From Acrocarpospora phusangensis (GTDB lineage Bacteria > Actinomycetota > Actinomycetes > Streptosporangiales > Streptosporangiaceae), in contig NZ_BOOA01000014.1 in NCBI RefSeq assembly GCF_016862995.1, positions 62,001-126,000 of the forward strand: 64,000 bases of DNA. The letters run 5' to 3'. Positions 42,493 through 49,853 of the stretch are shown here, piece by piece. The notes under the pieces were generated by a model, which ran no database searches, was not told the origin of the DNA, and saw only the letters and a list, made by a program, of their open reading frames with translations. The stretch's first letter is position 1; each line of letters opens with the position of its first letter. Made by a program: the position numbers and the translations under genes.

Positions 42493-43782
42493 TCAGCCGG
42501 AGATCCGGGTCAGGCGGGACTTCATCTCGGTGCGCTCCAGCGATCCGGGCGGCACGAGGGTGACCGCCGCCGGCACGGTCAGCCGGGCCCGGATCAGGCC
42601 CTCGATCTCCCGGCGCAGCAGCTCCCGGTCGCCGGGCTCGTCGCCGGGCTCCACCTCGACGCGCAGCGGCGGCTCCACTCCCGGGCCGGGACTCGGCAGC
42701 ACGATCTGCATCGCTCCGTTCGTCCGGGGATGGAGGGTCTGCACCAGGTCGCGGATCGCCGTGGGGAACACGTTCACCCCGAGCACGATCAGCATGTCGT
42801 CGGTGCGGCCCACGCAGCGGATGAGCGGCGCGCCGTCCCCGGCGAGCCCGGTGACCAGCACCCGGTCCCGCGTGCGGAACCGGACCAGGGGGCAGCACTC
42901 GCGGTCCACCGAGGTGTAGACGAGTTCGCCGGAGACGCCGGGCTCGGGGTCGACGGGCTCGCCGCCGTCCGGGTCGATCAGCTCCACCAGCACGTGCCGG
43001 CCGCCGGTGAAGCGCATGCCGCCCGCGCCCGGCGGCTCGGCGAACAGCACCGGCGCCATGTCGGCGTTCCCCAGGCCCTCGGTGACGAGCGCGCCCCACT
43101 CCCGGTCCATGTGCCGCTGGAACGCCGGCTCGCCCCCGCCGGGCTCGCCGCCGACGAAGATCTTGCGGATGCCGAACTCCCGCGGGTCCCGGCCCCGTTC
43201 GCGTACGTACTCGGCCAGGTAGCGCACATACGACGGGGTGGCGTGCAGCGCGGTGACGCCCAGGGTGTCCAGCGCCTGCACCGCCTTCTCCGACGCGCCG
43301 GTGCCGATCGGGACCAGGGTGGAGCCGATGCGCTCCAGCGCGTCCCGGATCGGCAGCCCGCCCACGAACAGGGTCAGCCCGGCGCCGTGCAGCACCACGT
43401 CCTCGCGCGTCGCGCCCATGGTGAGGAACGCCCGCGCCACCATCTCGGTCCACGCCTCGGCGTCGCGCCGGGTCACGCCCACCCAGCTCGGCCTGCCGGT
43501 GGTCCCGGTGGAGGCGTGGACACGGATCACCTCGGTCATGTCCACGGCCGCGTGCAGGCCCAGCGGGGGAGCGGCGGCCTGGGAGTCGCGCAGCAGCTGC
43601 TTGTCCGTGAAGGGCAGTTTGCGGATGTCCCCCAGGGACACCAGCGCCGCCGGATCGGCGCCGTGCTCGGCGAACAGGCGGGCGTAGAAGGGAGAGCGCG
43701 CGGGCAGCCCGGCGAGCTGGGTACGGAGCATCGCGGTGACGGCGTCTCGGTCCTCAGGCGCGACGAAGCCGGGTGTGATCAC
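42493..43782 (-). CDS. Phenylacetate-CoA ligase-like (PaaK family) enzyme
   Basis: This 429-residue ANL enzyme of the PaaK group has the P-loop region VIRVHASTGTTGRPSWVGVT, YTSVDRECCPLVRFRTRD, the hinge RCVGRTDDMLIVLGVNVFPT and a C-terminal catalytic lysine region (LERTEMKSRLTRI). PaaK-type enzymes make CoA thioesters of aromatic acids. The start is GTG 43782 (VITPGF) with GGAAGGA upstream; the longer frame upstream lacks family similarity. It lies after the gallate-type operon on the same strand, so the substrate may be a lignin-derived aromatic acid rather than phenylacetate. Confidence 0.88.
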   Translation of the reverse strand: MITPGFVAPEDRDAVTAMLRTQLAGLPARSPFYARLFAEHGADPAALVSLGDIRKLPFTDKQLLRDSQAAAPPLGLHAAVDMTEVIRVHASTGTTGRPSWVGVTRRDAEAWTEMVARAFLTMGATREDVVLHGAGLTLFVGGLPIRDALERIGSTLVPIGTGASEKAVQALDTLGVTALHATPSYVRYLAEYVRERGRDPREFGIRKIFVGGEPGGGEPAFQRHMDREWGALVTEGLGNADMAPVLFAEPPGAGGMRFTGGRHVLVELIDPDGGEPVDPEPGVSGELVYTSVDRECCPLVRFRTRDRVLVTGLAGDGAPLIRCVGRTDDMLIVLGVNVFPTAIRDLVQTLHPRTNGAMQIVLPSPGPGVEPPLRVEVEPGDEPGDRELLRREIEGLIRARLTVPAAVTLVPPGSLERTEMKSRLTRISG

Positions 43783-44071
43783 GAATCGTCCTTCCGGGGG
43801 GAGCGGGGACTGCTCGTCAAGCGATCGACGCGGCCAAATCTCAACAAATCGGCCAATAACGGCGGCCACGGCGCGGTGGTTGCCTGCCGGCGCCGCGTCC
43901 GGCAGAGCCTCGGTGGTTGTCGGCGGTGCCTCACTATGCCCAGGACGCGAACCGGCCAGCCATATGACTTTCATGGCGCGGAAACCGAAATGCCCCGAAT
44001 GCGATTGTTTACCGTGACACGAAAGGCACGGCGTTTCCCGGCCGTGAACCCGCGACAATGGACGGCAATGG
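43783..44071. other. Intergenic region upstream of the PaaK-like gene
   Basis: No gene is supported. Three direct CGGCCA(A) repeats start at 43831, 43850 and 43863 within an AT-richer stretch and could be regulator contacts. The rest of the gap is filled by the tandem repeat starting at 44072. Confidence 0.4.
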
Positions 44072-44268
44072 GGACACGGTCCAGCATTCGGGCCGCGCGA
44101 TCTCCAGAAAACAGGTCCGCCCGGCGGGGCGGCGACGGAGACACGGTCAGCCTTGCAGGCTGCGGCGATCTCCAGAAGGCCCGCGAGGGCGCCCGGCGGA
44201 CCGCGGCACGGTCAGGCTCTCAGGACGCGGCGATCTCCAGGAGCAGGTCCGCGAGCGCGTCTGGCGCG
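44072..44268. repeat. Three tandem degenerate copies of the 3' end of the alpha/beta hydrolase gene
   Basis: The core GCGATCTCCAG recurs at 44097, 44165 and 44230 (period 68 and 65 nt) inside longer blocks beginning ACGGTC. The third copy is the actual gene end (antisense of LLLEIAAS-stop). The first two are decayed copies downstream of the stop. Confidence 0.75.
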
Positions 44269-44927
44269 GTGACCATCGCCTCGTGGCCGGTGGTGATCTC
44301 GTACACCGGCCAGCCCCGCGCGGCCGCCCGTTCCGCGTGCGGGGTGAACACCCGCATCCAGTCGGTGCACTCGATGAACGCCGCGGGCACGCCGTCCCCC
44401 TTGCCGGTCAGCCGGAGCGGCTCGGTGTAGGACAGCCACGGATGCGGGGTGAGCCGCGGGGTCAGCCAGTCGACGTCGGCGCGCTCGGTGACGCCCAGCA
44501 CGCTCAGCGAGCGTACGGGGATGAGCCAGCCGAACCCCGGGCCCGCCACCGACTCCCGGTAGTGCCCGGCGACGTCGGCGGGCAGCATATCGATGGCGGG
44601 CTCCCCGTCGTCGCCGACGAAGGCGTCGAGGTGGACGCGTCTGGTCAGGCGGTCCCCGATCCGGTCGGCCGCGCCGGTGACGACCTGACCGGCGTAGCTG
44701 TGCCCGACCAGCACCACGTCCCGGGCGTCGTGCGCCTCGATGAGCGCCACCACGTCCTGGATGTGGGTGCCGAGCCCGACCTGCGGGGTGAGCAGGTGGG
44801 CTCGGTCGCTGACCCCGGTCAGCGTCGGGGCGTGCACCTCGTGGCCGGCCGCGCGCAGCAGCGGAGCCACCCGCTGCCACACCCAGCCGCCATGCCACGC
44901 CCCGTGGACCAGTACGAACGTGCTCAC
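44220..44927 (-). CDS. Alpha/beta hydrolase of the methylesterase/HNL group, candidate CHMOD methylesterase
   Basis: This 235-residue alpha/beta hydrolase has the oxyanion motif FVLVHGAWHGGWVWQRV, the nucleophile elbow VLVGHSYAGQV (Ser), and the histidine in ITTGHEAMVTAPDAL. This group includes plant and bacterial methylesterases. It is the last gene of the gallate-type operon, starting with GTG overlapping the ligB stop (GTGA). Ring cleavage of 3-O-methylgallate gives a methyl ester (CHMOD), and alpha/beta hydrolases that open it are known from Sphingobium. I infer that role here; it is not shown by sequence alone. Confidence 0.85.
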   Translation of the reverse strand: MSTFVLVHGAWHGGWVWQRVAPLLRAAGHEVHAPTLTGVSDRAHLLTPQVGLGTHIQDVVALIEAHDARDVVLVGHSYAGQVVTGAADRIGDRLTRRVHLDAFVGDDGEPAIDMLPADVAGHYRESVAGPGFGWLIPVRSLSVLGVTERADVDWLTPRLTPHPWLSYTEPLRLTGKGDGVPAAFIECTDWMRVFTPHAERAAARGWPVYEITTGHEAMVTAPDALADLLLEIAAS

Positions 44928-45766
44928 GCGTTCTCCATGACGATCATCCCGGCGCCGGTCATCGAGGCGGGCGCGAAGTAGTGCCGGTGCCTGACCACGA
45001 CCTCGGGGTTGAGCGCGCCCCGCATGACGAGCCACATGATGACCTCCGCCCCCTCCCCGCCGAAGGTGTCGATGTACCGCTGCCGGCTCCAGCCCGCGAG
45101 TTTCCCGGGCTCCTCGGCGATCTCCGTGAGGAACCGCTGGTCGGCCTCCCGGTTCAGGAAGCCGGCGCGGGCTCCCTGGAGCTGGTGGGACAGGCCGCCG
45201 GTGCCGAGCACGACGAACCGCTCGTCGCTGTCGTAGCTCTCGATGGCCCGGCCCAGGGCCTGGCCGAGTTCGTACAGGCGGGCCGGGAGCGGGATCGGGT
45301 ACTGGAGCACGTTCACGAAGATGGGCACCACCCGGACCGGCCACGAGCCGGACGGCCGGCCCCAGAACAGCTCCATCGGCACCTGCAGGCCGTGGTCGAC
45401 CTTGATCTCCTGGATGATCTCCGGGTCGAAGCGGTTCTCCACCAGGCTGTCGAGCAGGTGCCAGGCGAACTCGGTCGCGCCTTCGAACGGCGGGATGGGC
45501 CGCGGCCCCCAGCCCTCGTCCACCGGGTGGTACTCGGGGGCGCAGCCGACCGCGAAGGTGGGGACGCGGTCCAGGAAGAGGGCGTTGTAGTGGTCGTTGA
45601 AGACCACCACGGCGACGTCGGGCCGGTGCTCGCGGACCCACTCCCGGGCGGGCAGGTAGCCGTCGAAGAACGGCTTCCACTCCGGCGTGTCGCGCAGGCC
45701 CTTGTCGAGCGCCGCGCCGATCGAGGGGACGTGGGAGGTGCCCAGCCCGCCGACGATTCTCGCCAC
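44924..45766 (-). CDS. ligB: Class III extradiol dioxygenase beta (catalytic) subunit, LigB-like (gallate/3-O-methylgallate/protocatechuate type)
   Basis: This 280-residue protein closely follows LigB of protocatechuate 4,5-dioxygenase. It has GLGTSHVPSIGAA with the first iron histidine, VVVFNDHYNALFLD with the second, PTFAVGCAPEYHPVDEGWGP, KVDHGLQVPM with the catalytic histidine, and VVLGTGGLSHQLQGARAG. It binds Fe(II) and splits the ring beside a hydroxyl. The start is GTG 45766 with GAAGGAG upstream, 3 nt after the ligA stop. As no ligC or ligI homologue accompanies it, gallate or 3-O-methylgallate is a better guess than protocatechuate. Confidence 0.93.
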   Translation of the reverse strand: MARIVGGLGTSHVPSIGAALDKGLRDTPEWKPFFDGYLPAREWVREHRPDVAVVVFNDHYNALFLDRVPTFAVGCAPEYHPVDEGWGPRPIPPFEGATEFAWHLLDSLVENRFDPEIIQEIKVDHGLQVPMELFWGRPSGSWPVRVVPIFVNVLQYPIPLPARLYELGQALGRAIESYDSDERFVVLGTGGLSHQLQGARAGFLNREADQRFLTEIAEEPGKLAGWSRQRYIDTFGGEGAEVIMWLVMRGALNPEVVVRHRHYFAPASMTGAGMIVMENA

Positions 45767-45769
45767 GGA

Positions 45770-46132
45770 TCACTCCTTCTTCCCGAGCCGGTCCCGCAGG
45801 AACGACTCGTGGTCCATGCCGGCCTGGTGGGCGCCGATCTCGGTGATGCGGATCGGGTCCACCGCGGAGATCTTCAGGATGAAGAAGAGGTTGCCGCCGA
45901 GGCGGACCATCTCCCGCCAGTCGCGGGCCAGCACCGCCGCCTTCTCCTCCTCGGTCAGGCCGTACCGGTCCAGGTAGGCGGGCTCGTCGGTGCGGAAGGC
46001 CGCGCGGTTGGCGGGGTCGCCCAGGCCCATGGCCATCTTGTTGAGGCGGTAGCCGCGGAGCTGGCGTGGCCGGTCCAGGAGGGGCGTGTCCGGAATGCGG
46101 TCCGGCTCTTCCATCTCTTCCATCTCTTCCAT
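45770..46132 (-). CDS. ligA: Extradiol dioxygenase alpha subunit, LigA-like
   Basis: This 120-residue all-helical subunit contains RGYRLNKMAMGLGDPANRAAF, YLDRYGLTEEEKAAVLARDW and RLGGNLFFILKIS, the order seen in LigA of protocatechuate 4,5-dioxygenase. It caps the active site of the beta subunit. The N-terminus carries a 9-nt triplication (MEEMEEMEEP), so three in-frame ATGs compete; the first (46132) has GGGAGGA at the best distance. It sits between ligM-like and ligB-like genes with gaps of 14 and 3 nt. Confidence 0.93.
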   Translation of the reverse strand: MEEMEEMEEPDRIPDTPLLDRPRQLRGYRLNKMAMGLGDPANRAAFRTDEPAYLDRYGLTEEEKAAVLARDWREMVRLGGNLFFILKISAVDPIRITEIGAHQAGMDHESFLRDRLGKKE

Positions 46133-46146
46133 GGGGGGTTCCTCCC

Positions 46147-47541
46147 TCAGGCCGAGGCGCGCCAGCCGCCGTCCGCGTAGACCCTGCGGGCGACCTCGGC
46201 GTACGGGACCGGGCTCACCGTGGCGCCGACCTCGACCTGCGCGTGCTCCTCGACGGTGAGCTTGGCGGTGCCGCCGCCGGGCTCCCCCCACACCAGGGTC
46301 ACCTGGGCGCCCGGCTCGGCGTGCTCGGCGTCGAGCATGGCCAGGGTCAGCATCCGGCGCTCGTTCCAGCTGTAGCCGATCCAGGTCGAGATGCCGGCGG
46401 GTTCTCCGTTGACCGTCACCAGGTCGTACGGATGCATCGAGTAGACCGCGGAGGGGAACTCGAACCATTTGGCGGGCAGCCCGTGTTCGAGCTGGGAGTT
46501 CATGGCCTGGAGGAAATCGGGGGCGTCCAGGGCGAGGGTGACCTTCCTGCGGTGCGGGCGGGTCGCCATGGCCTCCAGGGCCTCCCGGCCGACGAAGTCG
46601 TGGTCGAACTTGACGAACGGGCCGTAGCCGAGGTCCCACGGCGTCAGGTAGTAGTCCTCGACGCGGTCGGACACGAAGCTGCCGCCGATGGAGGCCGCGG
46701 CCTCGTAGCCGTCGGCCGGGAGCCACTGGCGGTAGCTCTTGAGCGCGTCGCCCGTGTAGATCGCGGGCAGGGGCGAGGGGATCCAGCCGGACTCCAGGGT
46801 GTTGGTGGAGTACGCCCGGCCGCCCACCAGGCGCATGCCGTACTCCCGGCCGGCCTCGACGAGCGCGCGGTGGATCTCCTCGCCTTCGGTCCACGGCCCG
46901 AACAGCTCGTAGCCGGGCTGCCCGGCCATGCCGTGGCGGAGCGCGCGCACCGGTCGGCCGGCGATGGTGACCGTCGTCATGTGGAAGAACTTCAGGTCCG
47001 GGGCCGGCCCGCCGGTCGCCTTCTCGATCACCCTGGCCGCGTTCGGCCCCTGGATCTGGTACCGGTACGACGTGCGGTTGAACGGATCCGGCCGGGCCGC
47101 GGAACGCTCGTCGAGGGTCACGCGCACGTCGTGGCCGCCGGTCTCGGCGTGGAAGCGCACCCAGTTCAGGGCCGGGATGCGGCCGACCAGGTTGAAGGTG
47201 TCCTCGGCCAGGTGGAAGAGGATGCCGTCGCCGATGACGTAGCCGTCGGGCGTGCACGGCACGTACTGCTTCGCCGTGTTCACCGGGAACCTGGCGAAGC
47301 TGTTCACCCCCAGGGACGACAGCAGTCTGAGGGCGTCCGGGCCTTCGACCAGCAGTTCCGCCATGTGGTACGACTGGTTGAACAGGACGCAGGTGTGCTG
47401 CCAGGCGTGCTGCTCGTCGCGCCAGTTGGTGTACTCCGGCGGCACCCCGGGGTAGACGTTCGGCCCGGCGGGGAGATTGCGCAGATGGTCCGCCGGGTTC
47501 GCGACTCCGTGGAGAACGTCTTCGAGGCTCTTGCGGGTCAT
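46147..47541 (-). CDS. ligM: Tetrahydrofolate-dependent aryl O-demethylase, LigM-like (vanillate/3-O-methylgallate)
   Basis: This 464-residue GcvT-fold aminomethyltransferase homologue parallels LigM of Sphingobium along its length. It has PPEYTNWRDEQHAWQHTCVLF, KQYVPCTPDGYVIGDGIL, RYQIQGPNAARVIEK, RAYSTNTLESGWIPSPLPAIY and GYGPFVKFDHDFVGREALEAM, with the C-terminal SPVPYAEVARR. LigM moves the methoxy methyl group of vanillate or 3-O-methylgallate to tetrahydrofolate. I chose the ATG at 47541 (MTRKSLEDVL), with AAGGAGAG upstream. It precedes ligA by 14 nt. The metF-purU operon nearby would recycle the 5-methyl-THF product. Confidence 0.93.
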   Translation of the reverse strand: MTRKSLEDVLHGVANPADHLRNLPAGPNVYPGVPPEYTNWRDEQHAWQHTCVLFNQSYHMAELLVEGPDALRLLSSLGVNSFARFPVNTAKQYVPCTPDGYVIGDGILFHLAEDTFNLVGRIPALNWVRFHAETGGHDVRVTLDERSAARPDPFNRTSYRYQIQGPNAARVIEKATGGPAPDLKFFHMTTVTIAGRPVRALRHGMAGQPGYELFGPWTEGEEIHRALVEAGREYGMRLVGGRAYSTNTLESGWIPSPLPAIYTGDALKSYRQWLPADGYEAAASIGGSFVSDRVEDYYLTPWDLGYGPFVKFDHDFVGREALEAMATRPHRRKVTLALDAPDFLQAMNSQLEHGLPAKWFEFPSAVYSMHPYDLVTVNGEPAGISTWIGYSWNERRMLTLAMLDAEHAEPGAQVTLVWGEPGGGTAKLTVEEHAQVEVGATVSPVPYAEVARRVYADGGWRASA

Positions 47542-47572
47542 GTGTCTCTCCTTGCTGATAGGCGAGGCGCTG

Positions 47573-48301
47573 CTAGTCCCGGTCCGCGTCATCGGCGTCT
47601 GCGTCGGCGGCGTCTACGTAGCGGACGCCGAGGCGGTCCAGGGTGGCGCGCAGGCCGTACAGGTCGAGGCCCAGGACGCCCTCCCGGAACTTGTCGCGTC
47701 TGGCGGCTTCGGCGGCCATCCGCGCGGTGGCCTCCCCGGCCACGGCGGGCGCGTCCCGGCGGGCCACCACGAGGACTCCGTCGTCGTCGGCCACCAGGAC
47801 GTCGCCGGGACAGACGCGCGCGCCGGCGAGCACGACGGGCACGTTCACCGAGCCGGGGCTCGCCTTGACCGTGCCCTGCGCGCTGACCGCCCGCGACCAG
47901 ACGGGGAAGCCCATCGCGGTCAGCTCCCGCACGTCCCGCACGCCCGCGTCGATGACCAGCCCGGCCACGCCGCGGACGCGCAGCGCGGTGGCGAACAGCT
48001 CGCCGAACATCCCGTCGTGGGACAGCGACGTGGTGGCCACGGCCAGGATGTCGCCGGCGCCGCACTGCTCGATCGCGGCGTGGATCATCAGGTTGTCCCC
48101 GGGATGGCTGAGCACGGTGACCGCGCGGCCGGCGATGCGCGCCCCCGAGTAGATCGGGCGCAGCGCCGGCGAGAGCAGCCCGCGCCGGCCCATGGCCTCG
48201 TGCGCGGTGGCCACCCCGGCCTCGGCGAGGACTTTCACGGCCGCCGCGTCCGGGCGGGCCTTGGTGCGCACGATGACGTGCCCGTCGCTGAAGCCGCTCA
48301 T
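47573..48301 (-). CDS. ligK: 4-Carboxy-4-hydroxy-2-oxoadipate aldolase, LigK/GalC-like (RraA fold)
   Basis: This 242-residue RraA-fold protein contains GVATAHEAMGRRGLLSPALRPI, VLSHPGDNLMIHAAIEQCG, HDGMFGELFATALRVRG and VIDAGVRDVRELTAMGFPVW (Arg/Asp of the divalent-metal site). It ends with PGDVLVADDDGVLVV and LDLYGLR. This matches LigK/GalC, which splits 4-carboxy-4-hydroxy-2-oxoadipate into pyruvate and oxaloacetate, the last step of gallate and protocatechuate 4,5-cleavage. Its ATG overlaps the upstream hydratase stop (ATGA), and ligM follows after 31 nt. The Asp-rich C-terminal tail (DAADADADDADRD) is unusual. Confidence 0.92.
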   Translation of the reverse strand: MSGFSDGHVIVRTKARPDAAAVKVLAEAGVATAHEAMGRRGLLSPALRPIYSGARIAGRAVTVLSHPGDNLMIHAAIEQCGAGDILAVATTSLSHDGMFGELFATALRVRGVAGLVIDAGVRDVRELTAMGFPVWSRAVSAQGTVKASPGSVNVPVVLAGARVCPGDVLVADDDGVLVVARRDAPAVAGEATARMAAEAARRDKFREGVLGLDLYGLRATLDRLGVRYVDAADADADDADRD

Positions 48302-49029
48302 ATCAGCTCGTCCCCGACCACGGGGAACACCCGCTGGAACGCCTCGGCCTGCACGACGCCGGCGGGCGCGCCGTTCCGCCTGGCCTGGACGCCTCGCCGC
48401 CGCCCCAGCTCGGTGTAGTACTCGATCAGGTGCCCCTGGGCGGACATGACCTCCATGGCCTTGCGCTTGCGGTCGAACACCGGCGTGACGTCCAGCAGCA
48501 GGTTGGGCGTGAAGCCGCACACCTCCGGCTGGTGCGGTTCGAACATGAGCACCTGCGTGGCGCCGATGGGCGTGCCGGCCGGGTCGTGCCCCATCGCCTG
48601 CGCGATCATGCGCGTGCGCAGCGCCGTCGCGTGGGCGGTGTCGTGGTCGAGGTTGTACGGGTCGTTCGCGACATGCGTCAGCAGCACGTCCGGCCGCGCC
48701 TCGCGCAGGGCCGCGACGATCCGGTCCCGGTCCCCGTCGGCCACCGTCAGCGGGTAGTCGCCCAGGTCGTAGAAGTCGACCCGCACCCCCAGCGCGGCGG
48801 CGGCCGCCTCGGCCTCCTCGCGGCGCACCCGCTTGACCGTCTCCATGTCCATGCCCGGCCGCGACCACAGACCCTGCGACTCGCCCCGCTCGCCGAAACT
48901 CAGGCAGATCACCCGTACGGCGTCGCCCCGCGCCGCCGACAGCGCCAGCGCGCCCCCCGCCCGCCACACGAAGTCACCGGAATGCGCGGTGACGGCCACG
49001 ATCGAGCGAGGCGTCCGAGATTCGGTCAT
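48298..49029 (-). CDS. galB: PIG-L-family hydrolase/hydratase, GalB-like 4-oxalomesaconate hydratase
   Basis: This 243-residue LmbE/PIG-L fold protein has the zinc motif VTAHSGDFVWRAGGA (AHxxD), LSFGERGESQGLWSRPG, YDLGDYPL and THVANDPYNLDHDTAHAT with further metal histidines. Most PIG-L proteins are sugar deacetylases. GalB of Pseudomonas putida is a member that hydrates 4-oxalomesaconate, and the following gene here is a LigK/GalC aldolase, so the hydratase role is strongly favoured by context. It is the first gene of the six-gene operon. The upstream region carries two ACGTAG motifs. Confidence 0.88.
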   Translation of the reverse strand: MTESRTPRSIVAVTAHSGDFVWRAGGALALSAARGDAVRVICLSFGERGESQGLWSRPGMDMETVKRVRREEAEAAAAALGVRVDFYDLGDYPLTVADGDRDRIVAALREARPDVLLTHVANDPYNLDHDTAHATALRTRMIAQAMGHDPAGTPIGATQVLMFEPHQPEVCGFTPNLLLDVTPVFDRKRKAMEVMSAQGHLIEYYTELGRRRGVQARRNGAPAGVVQAEAFQRVFPVVGDELI

Positions 49030-49123
49030 GTCTCCGCTTCCCGCTTCCGCCGGACGAGGATGCGCCCCCGGCCTGGTCCCCCGGGGCTGGTAAGGACGTT
49101 ACACACGGCCCGTCGAGGCACGG

Positions 49124-49164
49124 ATTGCGCAATTGACGCGCTCCACGTAGGACACATGACGTAG
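49124..49164 (-). promoter_or_regulatory. Upstream regulatory region of the gallate-type operon
   Basis: It contains the perfect palindrome ATTGCGCAAT (49124-49133) and two ACGTAG units as a direct repeat 14 nt apart (CACGTAGG 49144-49151, ATGACGTAG 49156-49164). The latter motif recurs upstream of the isomerase-like gene and of metF. Confidence 0.45.
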
Positions 49165-49175
49165 AGCCGCGCGGG

Positions 49176-49853
49176 TCAGATCGGGGGCGAGACCAGCCCT
49201 TCGCGCATGGCCACGAGCACCGCCTGCGTGCGGGAACGCAGCCCCAGCTTGCCGAGCAGGTTGCTCACGTGTGTCCGCGCCGTACGCTCGCTGATCACCA
49301 GTTCGGTGGCGATCTCCCGGTTGGAGCGGCCCTGGGCGATCAGCACGAGCACGTCCCGCTCCCGGCTGGTCAGCGCGGCGACGCCGCTGTGCGGGGCCCG
49401 CATCTTCTGGGCCAGCCGCCGGGCCACGGCCGTGTCCAGGAACACCTCGTCGTTGGCGGCGGCGTAGATCGCGGCGGCCACCTCGGAGGGGCCGGCGTCC
49501 TTGAGCAGGTAACCGGCCGCGCCGTTGGCCAGGGCGGCGTGGATGCGCTGCACCTCGCCGAAGCTGGTCAGGATGACCACCCGCACGCTCGGGAAACGCC
49601 TGGTGATCTCCGCAGTGGCCTCGACGCCGTCCATCTTGGGCATCATCAGGTCCATCAGCGCCACCCTCGGCAGCGGCTGCCGCCGTACCTTCAGGGACTC
49701 CAGGCAGTCGAGGGCGTCCCGTCCGTTGGCCGCCTCCCCGGCCACCTCGACGTTGTCCAGCGCCTCCAGGTACGCGACGACGCCCCGCCGTACCACGGCG
49801 TGGTCGTCCACCACGAGGACTCCGATGGTGCCGGCGTCCGGCTGCGCGGTCAT
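49176..49853 (-). CDS. NarL/LuxR-type response regulator
   Basis: This 225-residue protein has a CheY-like receiver (VLVVDDHAVVRRGVVAYL, phospho-acceptor Asp in VALMDLMMPKMDGVEAT, Thr in VVILTSFGE, Lys in YLLKDAGP). A C-terminal LuxR helix-turn-helix follows (LTSRERDVLVLIAQGRSNRE, RTARTHVSNLLGKLG). Its ATG overlaps the kinase stop by 4 nt (ATGA), so the two are a coupled pair. It lies 146 nt upstream of the gallate-type operon on the same strand; that operon and the divergent metF unit are its likely targets. Confidence 0.95.
   Translation of the reverse strand: MTAQPDAGTIGVLVVDDHAVVRRGVVAYLEALDNVEVAGEAANGRDALDCLESLKVRRQPLPRVALMDLMMPKMDGVEATAEITRRFPSVRVVILTSFGEVQRIHAALANGAAGYLLKDAGPSEVAAAIYAAANDEVFLDTAVARRLAQKMRAPHSGVAALTSRERDVLVLIAQGRSNREIATELVISERTARTHVSNLLGKLGLRSRTQAVLVAMREGLVSPPI

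Noticed and set aside
44220-49029. Reading the operon as a classical protocatechuate 4,5-cleavage pathway
   Set aside because: The semialdehyde dehydrogenase LigC and the lactonase LigI are missing, whereas all steps for gallate/3-O-methylgallate are covered. Protocatechuate use remains possible only if those genes lie elsewhere.
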